Below, one piece after another: positions 53,085 through 62,098 of a stretch of DNA of 64,000 bases (positions within the stretch are counted from its first letter, which is position 1; the number at the start of each line of letters is the position of its first letter). Source of the stretch: BNXB01 sp031556375 (lineage in GTDB: Bacteria; Bacteroidota; Bacteroidia; Bacteroidales; Azobacteroidaceae). The notes under the pieces were generated by a model, which did no database searches, was not told where the DNA came from, and worked only from the letters and a program-made list of their open reading frames with translations. Made by a program: the position numbers and the translations under genes. Where the stretch lies: assembly GCA_031556375.1 (NCBI GenBank), contig JAVBTA010000016.1, positions 86,772 to 150,771 of the forward strand, in the 5' to 3' direction.

Positions 53085-55910
53085 GCTTTCTTCAGGATTT
53101 AATTCCAGTTTTTTTCGTAACCTGTAACGTAGGGTTTCAACTCCGCGGACTGAAATTCCTAATAGCGGTGCAATTTCTTTAGAGGAAAGGTGCATTTTGA
53201 CAAACGCACACATTTTACGCTCATTCAAAGTCAGGGAGGGGTATTTTTCTGATAATCGGAGCATGAACTTGTTGTGTACCAGGTCGAAATGCTCTTCAAA
53301 CCGTTGCAGACTGTCATCCTGGAAAATATTTTCCTCGATTTTGTTGTTTAGCCGTAAAATCATTCGCCGTAAAGAAGTAGCATTCACTTTCTCTGAGTTC
53401 AGGATTTCATCCGAAACTTTGCTTATATCGGCTTTTATATCAAGAAGAACCTCGTTTTTCCGGGCCAGGTTGATGGCATTATTTGCTAGTTCCTGATTTT
53501 TATGCTTGACTTCCATTTCCAGCTGTTCATTCTTCAATTGAACAATTTCCTGCTCTTTCTTTTCAGACTCAATCCGATATTCATCCTCTTTTTCTTGCAT
53601 TGCTTTCTTTTGCTCTTCCTCTACTTTATGTTCTTTGCGTTTGATACGTTTATCGTCCCAATACCAGACGCCAAAAACGAAAACAATAAATAGAACAAGA
53701 TAAATAGAGTAGGCCATATTGGTTCGATACCATGGAGGAAGTATTTCAAAATGGAGTTCATCAGTATAGACAATCCCTTCTATGCGTTTTGTTTCGACTT
53801 TGAAAACATGTTTTCCTACATGTAACCAGGAATATTCTCTTACATTAGATGTGGAATAATCGGACCAAGGTTCATCATCTAACCGGCAACGCAAAAGGGT
53901 TTCATCGGCATTGACATAATCTATCAGATCAAATTCAAAACGCAATGCATTATTTTTATGAGGTATTTTTATTTCCGGCTTAGCTTTACAACTATTCATG
54001 TAAATAAGAGAATCTACTGGTTTCGTGACATTTACACGGAAGATCTGCAGCTCATACTTTGAGCTTTGATGCTCGCTGGAATTAACAGACCACAAAGCAA
54101 AACCATTTTCATTACAGATAATAGTTGACAAATCATTCAAGACATACAATCTCTCAAAATTCGTTATTAAAGGAATGTTGTGTCTGTACTTAAAAAAATG
54201 CTTCGTATTCGGGTAATATACCCCGATAACCTCAGTACCCAAGGCCCAGATATTACCACGTATGTCGTAAATGCTTCGGAACAAGGCATTGTCATTTGTT
54301 TCCAGAATTGCATTCAAGTTTTCATCCGGGACAAATCCGGTCTCATTTTCACAAGTATAAATTCCGGCAGGACTACATAATTTGATCTGGTTGCCGATTT
54401 TATAAACATAAGGATTTGTAGGAATGTCGTTAGGCTTGATGGACTGAGCTTCAATTATCTTTGTTTTTGAATTGTTTAATTGTAAACGAAGTACCTCTTC
54501 AAATGAATTCCTTGCGTATATAAATCCATCATTACTTTCCTCGAAATTTATGAATGAATTATTGTAGCCTTCAATAAAATGAGGTTCTAGCCATTTGTTG
54601 TTTTGTCTTTCCATTAAATAAAATCCGGTATAGGTCGATACAAAAACTTTACCCGAATCTTTTACTGTGGGCGTACACGACCAGACTCCATTCCCGGAAA
54701 TTAGTGTTCGTATGGAATTTCCTTCCATAACAAATAATCCTTTATCGAGACAACAAAACAAATCATTTCCAAAGACATGGAGTCCCCAGACCTGTCCTTG
54801 CAAATGTTCGACCATTTTCAGCTCCGGAGCTGTCTCATTCAGGGTCAAAGGCCAGTCTATATAATAAAGCCCGCGATTAGTCCCAAGATATAATTTCCCA
54901 TTATATAAAGCTGTGGCGTATCCTGCTCCATAAAAATTTGGAGGAGCATATAGATTTGTTACAGGACTACTTAATGCAATGCATGCGATTCCATTATCTA
55001 ACCCGAGCCATAGGTTTTTATTGTTATCGAAGTAGACAGAAAGGACTGTGTTGTTATGAAGTCCATGTGACTCATTGTAATAACCGGTTATTTCTCCGGT
55101 ATGGGATATGATAACTACGCCATTGAGAACAGTTCCGATAGCAATACTATTATCACTGACAGCAACTGAGAACAGTTCATTCTTTTTTATGAATTCTCCG
55201 GCTTTAGTCAGAAATGGAGTAAGATTATCCTTTTCAAACAGGAAAAGTCCATCGAGGGCAGTGGCAATAAGTAATTTATCACCTAAAGCATAAATTCCTC
55301 TAATTTTCTTATTGATTAAAGGCTCAAGATGGGGCAATTTGTAAAAAGCATCTCCGGCAAGAATAAAAATTCCGGAATTGGTTCCTACGTACAATGTTCC
55401 GTTGATAGCATTGGAGCAATCTATTTTATCCGGAACCGGAATTGTGATCGCATGATTATCTTTCCATCGTACAACAGACTGATCCGCACAGAAATAAATA
55501 GATTGATTCAGTTCGAAAATATTCCATATATTACCGAAAACAATTTCTTTTTCAGGCATCTCCGACGAGATACTGTGATACTGCATTTTACCATTTATTC
55601 CTGGTTCCAGATACCCTAGTTCATTTACCCCACCGGCATAAATCCGCTTGCCGTCCTCTGATTTCATCAAACTACGTACATCTGTTTGACTCCTCAATGT
55701 ATATAGTTCCCAGTCGCAACCATTAAATTCAAGAATGCCCATTTTATTTGCAAAATACATCCAATGATTGCTGTTTTGGATGATTTGCCAGTTCTGACTA
55801 CCTGCTTTGTAATCATTACGGGTATAATTACGTATAGGATAAGTCCAGTTTGCATGGACCCATCCCTGGAAAAGCAAAATACAAGAAAAGAATAACAGTG
55901 ACTTTCTCAT
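53058..55910 (-). CDS. Membrane-spanning propeller / Y_Y_Y / LuxR-HTH regulator
   Basis: About 950 residues from the ATG at 55910, which gives a signal peptide (MRKSLLFFSCILLFQGWVHA); an upstream in-frame ATG adds 39 unlikely residues. Layout: periplasmic two-component-regulator propeller repeats (about 25-640; WIIQ...MYFANKMGILEF, NLWLGLDNGIACIAL), a Y_Y_Y beta-sandwich (about 680-745), one TM helix (MAYSIYLVLFIVFVFGVWYW), a Glu/Lys-rich coiled coil and a C-terminal LuxR-like HTH (LNERKMCAFVKMHLSSKEIAPLLGISVRGVETLRYRLRKKL). There is no kinase, so it is a one-component transmembrane transcription factor. It is divergent from the RND operon; a -7 box (TATCTTTG) is at 55935-55942. Confidence 0.9.
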   Translation of the reverse strand: MRKSLLFFSCILLFQGWVHANWTYPIRNYTRNDYKAGSQNWQIIQNSNHWMYFANKMGILEFNGCDWELYTLRSQTDVRSLMKSEDGKRIYAGGVNELGYLEPGINGKMQYHSISSEMPEKEIVFGNIWNIFELNQSIYFCADQSVVRWKDNHAITIPVPDKIDCSNAINGTLYVGTNSGIFILAGDAFYKLPHLEPLINKKIRGIYALGDKLLIATALDGLFLFEKDNLTPFLTKAGEFIKKNELFSVAVSDNSIAIGTVLNGVVIISHTGEITGYYNESHGLHNNTVLSVYFDNNKNLWLGLDNGIACIALSSPVTNLYAPPNFYGAGYATALYNGKLYLGTNRGLYYIDWPLTLNETAPELKMVEHLQGQVWGLHVFGNDLFCCLDKGLFVMEGNSIRTLISGNGVWSCTPTVKDSGKVFVSTYTGFYLMERQNNKWLEPHFIEGYNNSFINFEESNDGFIYARNSFEEVLRLQLNNSKTKIIEAQSIKPNDIPTNPYVYKIGNQIKLCSPAGIYTCENETGFVPDENLNAILETNDNALFRSIYDIRGNIWALGTEVIGVYYPNTKHFFKYRHNIPLITNFERLYVLNDLSTIICNENGFALWSVNSSEHQSSKYELQIFRVNVTKPVDSLIYMNSCKAKPEIKIPHKNNALRFEFDLIDYVNADETLLRCRLDDEPWSDYSTSNVREYSWLHVGKHVFKVETKRIEGIVYTDELHFEILPPWYRTNMAYSIYLVLFIVFVFGVWYWDDKRIKRKEHKVEEEQKKAMQEKEDEYRIESEKKEQEIVQLKNEQLEMEVKHKNQELANNAINLARKNEVLLDIKADISKVSDEILNSEKVNATSLRRMILRLNNKIEENIFQDDSLQRFEEHFDLVHNKFMLRLSEKYPSLTLNERKMCAFVKMHLSSKEIAPLLGISVRGVETLRYRLRKKLELNPEESLTAFLNSF

Positions 55911-56067
55911 AACGATTTCATACCCAAAAACACACAAAGATAGCCAGAGAAAATAAAAAAAACTATAATTTTCATAAAATATGTTATTGCGATTAAACCT
56001 ATGCCAACAAAAATGGTCTACTATCAAGCATTAATAGTTAATTTTGTCATCGACAAAGAATATTCCC

Positions 56068-57174
56068 ATGAAAAAGAGTACTAGAATAACACTGATCATT
56101 GTTATCGTTTTGTTTATTGCAGGGATGGCTCTCTATCCCACTATTCGTCGTTATTTCTCAGCAGATAAAGAAACAGAGGCTCCGGTGCCAGGAAAAGGCG
56201 CTCCCGGACAAGGAGGACGGGATGGAAACCGGGCTTTGAATATCAATGTACAGGTTTTGAAATTCAAGACCTTGACTGATGAGTTTCGTACGATGGGTAG
56301 TCTTATCCCGGATGAAGAAGTCGATTTATCTTTTGAAACTTCAGGGAAAATAACCAATATTTACTTCAAAGAAGGTACTCTTGTTAAAAAAGGCGATTTA
56401 TTGGCCAAAGTTAATGATAGTCCTTTACAGGCTGAATTAAAGAAATTACAAGCTCAGATCCCATTGGCAGAAGATCGGGTATACCGTCAGAAAGCTTTGT
56501 TGGAAAAAGATGCTGTTAGTAAGGAGACATACGAACAGGTTACTACCGAACTTGAAAAGTTAAATGCGGATATCCAACTTGCTAAAGCCAGGATCAGTCA
56601 AACTGAACTTCGCGCGCCATTCGATGGAGAGATCGGCTTGCGCCAGATCAGTGAAGGAACTTATGCTTCTCCGTCTACAGTTATTGCGAAGTTGACGAAG
56701 ATTGTTCCTTTAAAAATTGAATTTTCCATCAATGAAAAAAATGCGGGCAATATTGTTTCCGGAACACCTCTTATATTCACTGTAGAGAATGATTTGAATA
56801 CCTATCAGGCCTCTGTTTATGCTGTTGAATCAAAGGTGGATATGAAAACACGCACTTTGAAAGCCCGTGCAATTTATTCCAATCCTAATGGCCGTCTGAA
56901 ACCGGGTCGTTCGGCAACAATCACAATACGTCAGAAAGAAATTAAAGATGCATTAATGGTTCCAAGTGAAGCTATCATTGCTGAAATGGGACGGGATATA
57001 GCGTATGTATATAAAAATGGGAAAGCTCATCAGGTAGAGCTGAAAAAAGGACTTCGTACTGCAACTGATGTTCAGATACTACAAGGTGTCTCTCCTGGAG
57101 ATACATTGCTTGTGACAGGTGTAATGCAGTTAAGAGATGGTATGCCGGTGAAAATTGATAATTTTATTGAGTAG
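56068..57174 (+). CDS. RND efflux periplasmic adaptor (membrane fusion protein)
   Basis: About 368 residues from the ATG at 56068 (MKKSTRITLIIVIVLFIAG, a membrane anchor); a TTG 24 nt upstream is less likely. Layout: a lipoyl half (LSFETSGKITNIYFKEGTLVKKGDLLAKVND), a coiled-coil hairpin (AELKKLQAQIPLAEDRVYRQKALLEKDAVSKETYEQ), the second lipoyl half (ISQTELRAPFDGEIGLRQISEGTYASPST) and beta-barrel/membrane-proximal domains. It bridges the inner-membrane pump and TolC. The permease starts 2 bp after its stop. A TAATTTTG -7-like match is at 56039-56046. Confidence 0.94.
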   Translation: MKKSTRITLIIVIVLFIAGMALYPTIRRYFSADKETEAPVPGKGAPGQGGRDGNRALNINVQVLKFKTLTDEFRTMGSLIPDEEVDLSFETSGKITNIYFKEGTLVKKGDLLAKVNDSPLQAELKKLQAQIPLAEDRVYRQKALLEKDAVSKETYEQVTTELEKLNADIQLAKARISQTELRAPFDGEIGLRQISEGTYASPSTVIAKLTKIVPLKIEFSINEKNAGNIVSGTPLIFTVENDLNTYQASVYAVESKVDMKTRTLKARAIYSNPNGRLKPGRSATITIRQKEIKDALMVPSEAIIAEMGRDIAYVYKNGKAHQVELKKGLRTATDVQILQGVSPGDTLLVTGVMQLRDGMPVKIDNFIE

Positions 57175-57176
57175 CC

Positions 57177-60100
57177 ATGAATATTTCGGAATTAAGTATA
57201 AAGAGGCCGGTTTTATCAACGGTTTTCGTCTTGGTCATCCTGTTAATGGGGCTCATCGGATACTCTTATCTGGGTGTCCGTGAGTATCCCAGCGTAGACA
57301 ACCCGATCATTTCTGTAGATGTTACTTATCCGGGAGCGAATGCGGATATCATAGAAAATCAGATTACAGAGCCTCTGGAACAGAATATCAATGGGATACC
57401 CGGTATCCGCTCGTTGACAAGTAGCAGTAGCCAGGGATCTTGCCGTATTACTGTCGAATTTGAACTTGAAGTCGACCTGGAAACGGCAGCTAATGACGTC
57501 CGTGATAAGGTTTCCAGGGCACAACGTTATCTTCCGAGGGATTGCGATCCCCCTACAGTATCGAAAGCAGATGCCGATTCCGATCCGATTATTCAGGTAA
57601 CTGTACAAAGTGAGAAACGCTCCCTTCTAGAATTGAGTGAGATCGCCGATTTGACGATAAAGGAACGTTTACAGACCATCCCTAACGTTAGTGCAGTAAG
57701 TATTTGGGGAGAAAAACGATATTCTATGAGACTTTGGCTCGATCCTGCCAGAATGGCGGCATATAATATTACTCCTGTAGATGTAAAAAATGCTATCGAT
57801 CGTGAGAATGTGGAACTTCCTTCCGGAAGTATAGAAGGAGATAAAATGCAACTTTCTATCCGTACCCTTGGTTTGATGAAGACTCCGGAAGAATTTAATA
57901 ATCTGATAATCAAGGAAGATAATTATAATATTGTTCGTTTTAGTGATATTGGAACGGCAGAATTGGGACCGGAAGATCTCCGTGGTATTATGACGGGAAA
58001 TGGTGTTCCGATGGTCGGTTGTGTTGTTGTCCCTCAACCCGGAGCGAATCAGATAGATATTTCGGATGAAGTGATGAGACGGCTGGAACAAATGAAAAAG
58101 GATCTTCCGGAAGATGTAAAAGTCGATATCGCCTTTGACAATACAAAGTTTATACGGGCATCTATCAGCGAAGTGGAAGAAACGCTTTATATTGCATTCG
58201 TACTGGTAATCCTTATCATATTCATATTCCTTCGCGATTGGCGGGTGACTCTGGTGCCTTGTATTGTAATCCCGGTTTCTCTGGTAGGAGCTTTTTTCAT
58301 CATGTATATAGCCGGATTCTCGATAAATGTATTATCCATGCTGGCAGTGGTACTTGCCGTAGGTCTGGTTGTCGATGACGCTATTGTTGTAACGGAAAAT
58401 ATTTATGTACGTATAGAAAAGGGAATGAATCCTAAAGAGGCCGGAATCGAAGGGTCTAAAGAGATTTTCTTTGCAGTAATTTCCACAACAATTACCTTGG
58501 TTGCCGTATTTTTCCCAATTGTGTTTATGCAGGGGATGACAGGCCGTCTTTTTAAAGAATTTAGTATTGTTGTTTCGGGATCGGTACTTATCTCAGCATT
58601 TGTTGCCTTAACCTTTTCTCCGATGTTGGCTACTAAATTGCTCAAAAAGAGAGAGAAACAAAATTGGTTATATACTAAAACAGAGCCGTTCTTTGATGGA
58701 ATGATAAGGATTTACGGCAAGGGCCTCGATGTTATTCTTAAAAGGAAATATGTTGTAATTCCCATTACTCTGGTGACCTTGATCATCATTGGATTTTTAT
58801 GGGCAAAGATACCTTCGGAAATGGCTCCTTTGGAAGATCGTTCCCAAATCACGATCAATACCCGTGTTCCGGAAGGAGCTACATATGAGTACTATCGGGA
58901 TTATACCATGAAAGTTTCAGAGATAGCGGATTCAATTGCTCCGGAAAGAAGGCTTAACGTAACCCTGATACGTTCAGGATTTGGTTTCGTAAGATTAATG
59001 TTGCCCGAATTGAAAGACCGTGAACGAAGTCAGATGGAAATTGCCGATGAACTGTCAGGAGCTGTCCGGAAAGAAACAGAAGCCCGTGCTTTTGTTCAGC
59101 AACAGTCTACTTTTGGCGGGCGCCGTGCCAGTATGCCTGTCCAATACGTATTGCAGGCTCCGACACTGGATAAACTTCAGGAATTTATCCCTAAATTTAT
59201 GGAAAAGGTAAACGAGAGTCCTAAATTCCAAATGGCCGATGTAAACCTGAAATTTACCAAGCCGGAAACCCGGATCGATATCAATCGTGATAAAGCCGGA
59301 TTATTAGGAGTCAGTACACGCGATATCGGGCAAACTTTGCAATATGCGCTTAGTGGTCAACGTATGGGTTATTTTTACATGAATGGCAAGCAATATCAGA
59401 TATTGGGTGAGATTAATCGTCAACAACGGAACACTCCATTAGACCTGAAGTCTATCTATGTTAAGAACTCGACCGGAGATATGGTGCAACTGGATAATGT
59501 TGTAGGTCTTCAGGAAAGTGTATCCCCTCCGACTCTTTACCGTTATAACCGCTTCAAATCGGCTACGGTTTCTACCGGTTTGGCAAAAGGGGTGACTATA
59601 GGTGAAGGTTTGGAAGAAATGGACAGGATTGCAAAAGAGACTCTGGATGAGTCTTTCCGTACAGCATTGGCCGGAGAATCTAAAGAATTCCGTGAAAGTT
59701 CCTCCAGTTTGATGTTTGCTTTTATTTTAGCGCTGGTTCTTATCTTCTTGATTCTTGCGGCCCAATTTGAAAGTTTCAAAGACCCGTTTGTCATTATGTT
59801 CACGGTCCCGTTAGCAATTGCGGGAGCCTTGATTTTTATGTTCTTTGGAGATATTACCATGAATATTTTCAGCCAGATCGGGATCATTATGCTAATCGGG
59901 TTAGTGGCTAAAAACGGGATTCTTATCGTGGAATTTGCAAATCAACGTCAGGAACAAGGTATGTCCAAACTGGAAGCCTTGCGTGAGGCATCCGTACAAC
60001 GTCTTCGCCCTATTCTGATGACCAGTTTTTCGACTATACTCGGGATATTACCGTTGGCCTTCGCCTCAGGAGAAGGTGCTAATGGCCGGATTGCCATGGG

Positions 60101-60218
60101 GGTTGCTGTAGTAGGAGGAATGCTTGTTTCTACTTTCCTTACGATGTTTGTCGTTCCGGGTATGTATATGATTATTTCAACAAATAGACATAAAAAAGAT
60201 GAAAAACAGACTCATTAA
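57177..60218 (+). CDS. RND efflux permease (AcrB/HAE1 type)
   Basis: The 1013-residue proton-driven pump has 12 TM helices in two halves with large periplasmic loops. Signatures: SIKRPVLSTVFVLVILLMGLIGY, VREYPSVDNPIISVDVTYPGANADIIENQITEPLEQ, TM4 VGLVVDDAIVVTENIY with the proton-relay Asp pair, and TM10 LIGLVAKNGILIVEFANQ. It exports drugs or envelope compounds as part of the tripartite complex with the adaptor and the TolC protein; the tolC-like gene overlaps its 3' end by 20 bp. The substrate is unknown. Confidence 0.96.
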   Translation: MNISELSIKRPVLSTVFVLVILLMGLIGYSYLGVREYPSVDNPIISVDVTYPGANADIIENQITEPLEQNINGIPGIRSLTSSSSQGSCRITVEFELEVDLETAANDVRDKVSRAQRYLPRDCDPPTVSKADADSDPIIQVTVQSEKRSLLELSEIADLTIKERLQTIPNVSAVSIWGEKRYSMRLWLDPARMAAYNITPVDVKNAIDRENVELPSGSIEGDKMQLSIRTLGLMKTPEEFNNLIIKEDNYNIVRFSDIGTAELGPEDLRGIMTGNGVPMVGCVVVPQPGANQIDISDEVMRRLEQMKKDLPEDVKVDIAFDNTKFIRASISEVEETLYIAFVLVILIIFIFLRDWRVTLVPCIVIPVSLVGAFFIMYIAGFSINVLSMLAVVLAVGLVVDDAIVVTENIYVRIEKGMNPKEAGIEGSKEIFFAVISTTITLVAVFFPIVFMQGMTGRLFKEFSIVVSGSVLISAFVALTFSPMLATKLLKKREKQNWLYTKTEPFFDGMIRIYGKGLDVILKRKYVVIPITLVTLIIIGFLWAKIPSEMAPLEDRSQITINTRVPEGATYEYYRDYTMKVSEIADSIAPERRLNVTLIRSGFGFVRLMLPELKDRERSQMEIADELSGAVRKETEARAFVQQQSTFGGRRASMPVQYVLQAPTLDKLQEFIPKFMEKVNESPKFQMADVNLKFTKPETRIDINRDKAGLLGVSTRDIGQTLQYALSGQRMGYFYMNGKQYQILGEINRQQRNTPLDLKSIYVKNSTGDMVQLDNVVGLQESVSPPTLYRYNRFKSATVSTGLAKGVTIGEGLEEMDRIAKETLDESFRTALAGESKEFRESSSSLMFAFILALVLIFLILAAQFESFKDPFVIMFTVPLAIAGALIFMFFGDITMNIFSQIGIIMLIGLVAKNGILIVEFANQRQEQGMSKLEALREASVQRLRPILMTSFSTILGILPLAFASGEGANGRIAMGVAVVGGMLVSTFLTMFVVPGMYMIISTNRHKKDEKQTH

Positions 60219-61542
60219 TATATTTCAAATTTTGTTTTTTTCTTTAACACTTTCTTTTTTAAGTTCAAACGTATCAGCACAGGAAATTGTGGATTTGAAA
60301 CGTTGTTTGGAAACCGGATTAAAACAAAACTACGAGATAAGGATTGTCCGCAATGAACAAAAGATATCCGATAATAATTATACTGTCGGAAATGCGGGAT
60401 ATCTACCAACAATTGATCTAAGTGGAGGATATTCTGGAACTTCCAATAATATAGAACAAAAATTGGCTGGTAATGGAGAAATAAATAAACACAATGGAGT
60501 TGATAATCAAACACTTAATGCTGGAGTTAATTTGAACTGGATGGTATTCGATGGGTTTCAGATTCAGGCTAAATATGAAAAGCTGAGGGAGTTGCAACAA
60601 ATGGGGGAACTTGGAACCAGACTGGCTATTGAGGATCTTATTTCCAGTCTTACAGCTGAATACTATAACTATGTCAGACAAAATATTCGTTTGGCAAACT
60701 TGAAATATGCTGTTTCGTTATCAAAAGAACGTGTGCGGATCGTTGAGGCCCGGTATAATATCGGTTCTATGTCCCGTTTGGACTTGCAACAGGCCCGAGT
60801 CGACTTTAATGCCGACAGTTCTAACCTGATTAAACAGCAGGAAGTACTTTATACTTCTCGTATTGCATTAAATCAGCTTATGGCTTTGGAAAATGTTTCT
60901 CAAATGCTTATTGTAGCCGATTCCATGATTATGCCCGATAGCCAGTTAAAAGAAGCGGATATCAGAGAAAAAACGATGTTGTACAATACCCGCTTACTCG
61001 TTTCGGAAAAAAACAAGCGCATCAGTGAACTGGACTATAAAGCTGTAAAAGGCCGTAATTTCCCATATTTGAAGTTGAATGCCGGTTATGGTTATACCCA
61101 GAATATGTATGAAATGGGAAGTTATGAGCGTCAGAAAACAATGGGACTAAACTATGGTATTACATTGGGATTCAATATATTCGATGGATTTAACCGTAAA
61201 CGTGAACAAAAAAATGCCCAGATACAAATCCAAAATAAGGAATTGCAGTACGAGCAATTGGAATTGGAACTGAAAGCTAATCTTGCAAATATTTGGATGG
61301 CTTACGAAAATAATCTGGAACTTCTGGTTCTCGAAAAGGAAAATCTTGAAACAGCCCGTGAAAACTACGATATTGCCATTGAAAGATATAAGTTAGGGGA
61401 GTTATCGGGAATTGAACTCAGAGAGGCTCAAAATAGTCTTCTTGCGGCTGAAGAAAGGTTGCTTCTTGCTTCTTATAATACAAAATTGTGTGAAATCTCC
61501 CTGATGCAGATCAGTGGACAAATAACAGGATATCTTGAATAA
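60199..61542 (+). CDS. TolC-family outer-membrane efflux channel
   Basis: The 447-residue protein has a signal peptide (ending NVSAQ) and two outer-membrane-efflux repeats: LKRCLETGLKQNYEIRIVRNEQKISDNNYTVGNAGYLPTIDLSGGYSG, ARYNIGSMSRLDLQQARVDFNAD, then in the second half YGITLGFNIFDGFNRKREQKNAQIQ and ERYKLGELSGIELREAQNSLLAAEERLL. It forms the outer-membrane duct of the RND pump and completes the operon. No intrinsic terminator follows; REP-like palindromes begin 12 bp after the stop. Confidence 0.95.
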   Translation: MKNRLINIFQILFFSLTLSFLSSNVSAQEIVDLKRCLETGLKQNYEIRIVRNEQKISDNNYTVGNAGYLPTIDLSGGYSGTSNNIEQKLAGNGEINKHNGVDNQTLNAGVNLNWMVFDGFQIQAKYEKLRELQQMGELGTRLAIEDLISSLTAEYYNYVRQNIRLANLKYAVSLSKERVRIVEARYNIGSMSRLDLQQARVDFNADSSNLIKQQEVLYTSRIALNQLMALENVSQMLIVADSMIMPDSQLKEADIREKTMLYNTRLLVSEKNKRISELDYKAVKGRNFPYLKLNAGYGYTQNMYEMGSYERQKTMGLNYGITLGFNIFDGFNRKREQKNAQIQIQNKELQYEQLELELKANLANIWMAYENNLELLVLEKENLETARENYDIAIERYKLGELSGIELREAQNSLLAAEERLLLASYNTKLCEISLMQISGQITGYLE

Positions 61543-61553
61543 GCCGCACTTTA

Positions 61554-61599
61554 GGGCTGAAAGCCCGACCACACCTTAGCACAGGGTTTTAACCCTGTG
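61554..61599. repeat. REP-like pair of palindromes
   Basis: GGGCTGAAAGCCC (61554-61566, 5-bp stem) and CACAGGGTT-TT-AACCCTGTG (61580-61599, 9-bp stem) are separated by 13 nt. Two short GC-rich hairpins side by side after a convergent or terminal stop is the layout of REP/BIME elements spread by RAYT transposases. No RAYT gene is in the window. Confidence 0.55.
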
Positions 61600-61600
61600 T

Positions 61601-61765
61601 CAAGAATGTGTCCACAAAAACCTCGGTATCAAGGAAAATATTACAAGCAACCAAGAACGTTTACAACCTGATACAAAGTTGAAAATAAAAGGTTCGGTTT
61701 ACATGCAAGATAAAGACGGTAGTTGGGCGAGTTCCGATTTAACGTTTCTCAAAGTAAAAGATTAA
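61601..61765 (+). pseudogene. C-terminal remnant of an unknown gene
   Basis: One frame reads through 54 codons without a start to a TAA at 61763-61765, with coding-like sequence such as LGIKENITSNQERLQPDTKL and SVYMQDKDGSWASSDLTFLK. It has no ATG near its beginning and is cut off upstream by the REP-like element. No family is recognised. It is likely the 3' end of a gene lost by rearrangement. Confidence 0.5.
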
Positions 61766-61814
61766 TTTTCAATAAGAAAAATCACACTTTTGCTGCGGAC
61801 ATTTTTCCACCAAA

Positions 61815-61965
61815 GGGGTTATAATAGCGTTAAGGATTGCAGGGAAAATCCCACAGGAAGGGGTGAGTAGATCCTGACCGTAAGGAAGGTACGGCTCACC
61901 TCGTCCGAGGAATTGCACCGGAAAGCCTGACTGAGTAAAGGAACGAAACGAGGGAACGCCCTAAA
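61815..61965 (+). ncRNA. G+C-rich multi-hairpin block (possible structured RNA or intron relic)
   Basis: About 58% G+C in 61861-61920, far above its flanks. An 8-bp stem with one G-U pair (61860-61867 with 61895-61902) encloses a second stem CCGTA/TACGG (61878-61882 with 61890-61894) stacked directly against it. Other pairings: GGGA/TCCC (61842-61845, 61849-61852), CCTC/GAGG (61899-61902, 61907-61910, exclusive with the long stem) and GCGTT/AACGC (61827-61831, 61955-61959) closing the whole. No convincing ORF. It vaguely recalls a group II intron domain I, but no 5' GUGYG, domain V or reverse transcriptase is present. The strand is assumed. Confidence 0.4.
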
Positions 61966-61979
61966 AACACACACATAAG

Positions 61980-62011
61980 TTTGTCTATTTTATATATTTT
62001 TTGTACTTTTG
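61980..62011 (+). promoter_or_regulatory. Promoter for the C10 peptidase-like gene
   Basis: TTTG (61980-61983), 20 nt, TACTTTTG (62004-62011): a full consensus Bacteroidota promoter, with a leader of about 80 nt before the ATG at 62099. With the three elements upstream this accounts for most of the 556-bp gap 61543-62098. Confidence 0.75.
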
Positions 62012-62098
62012 CGAAAGAACCGCCTCTTACTTTCCCATACACTCCACAGTACCTTTTGCGAGTTAATTATCTATTATTTATTTAAAAATTCTATCGCT

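Noticed and set aside
61926..61953. Hammerhead-ribozyme-like core (CTGACTGAG ... CGAAAC)
   Set aside because: The CUGANGA core would need one extra base, and the 8 nt between the two motifs cannot form stem II.
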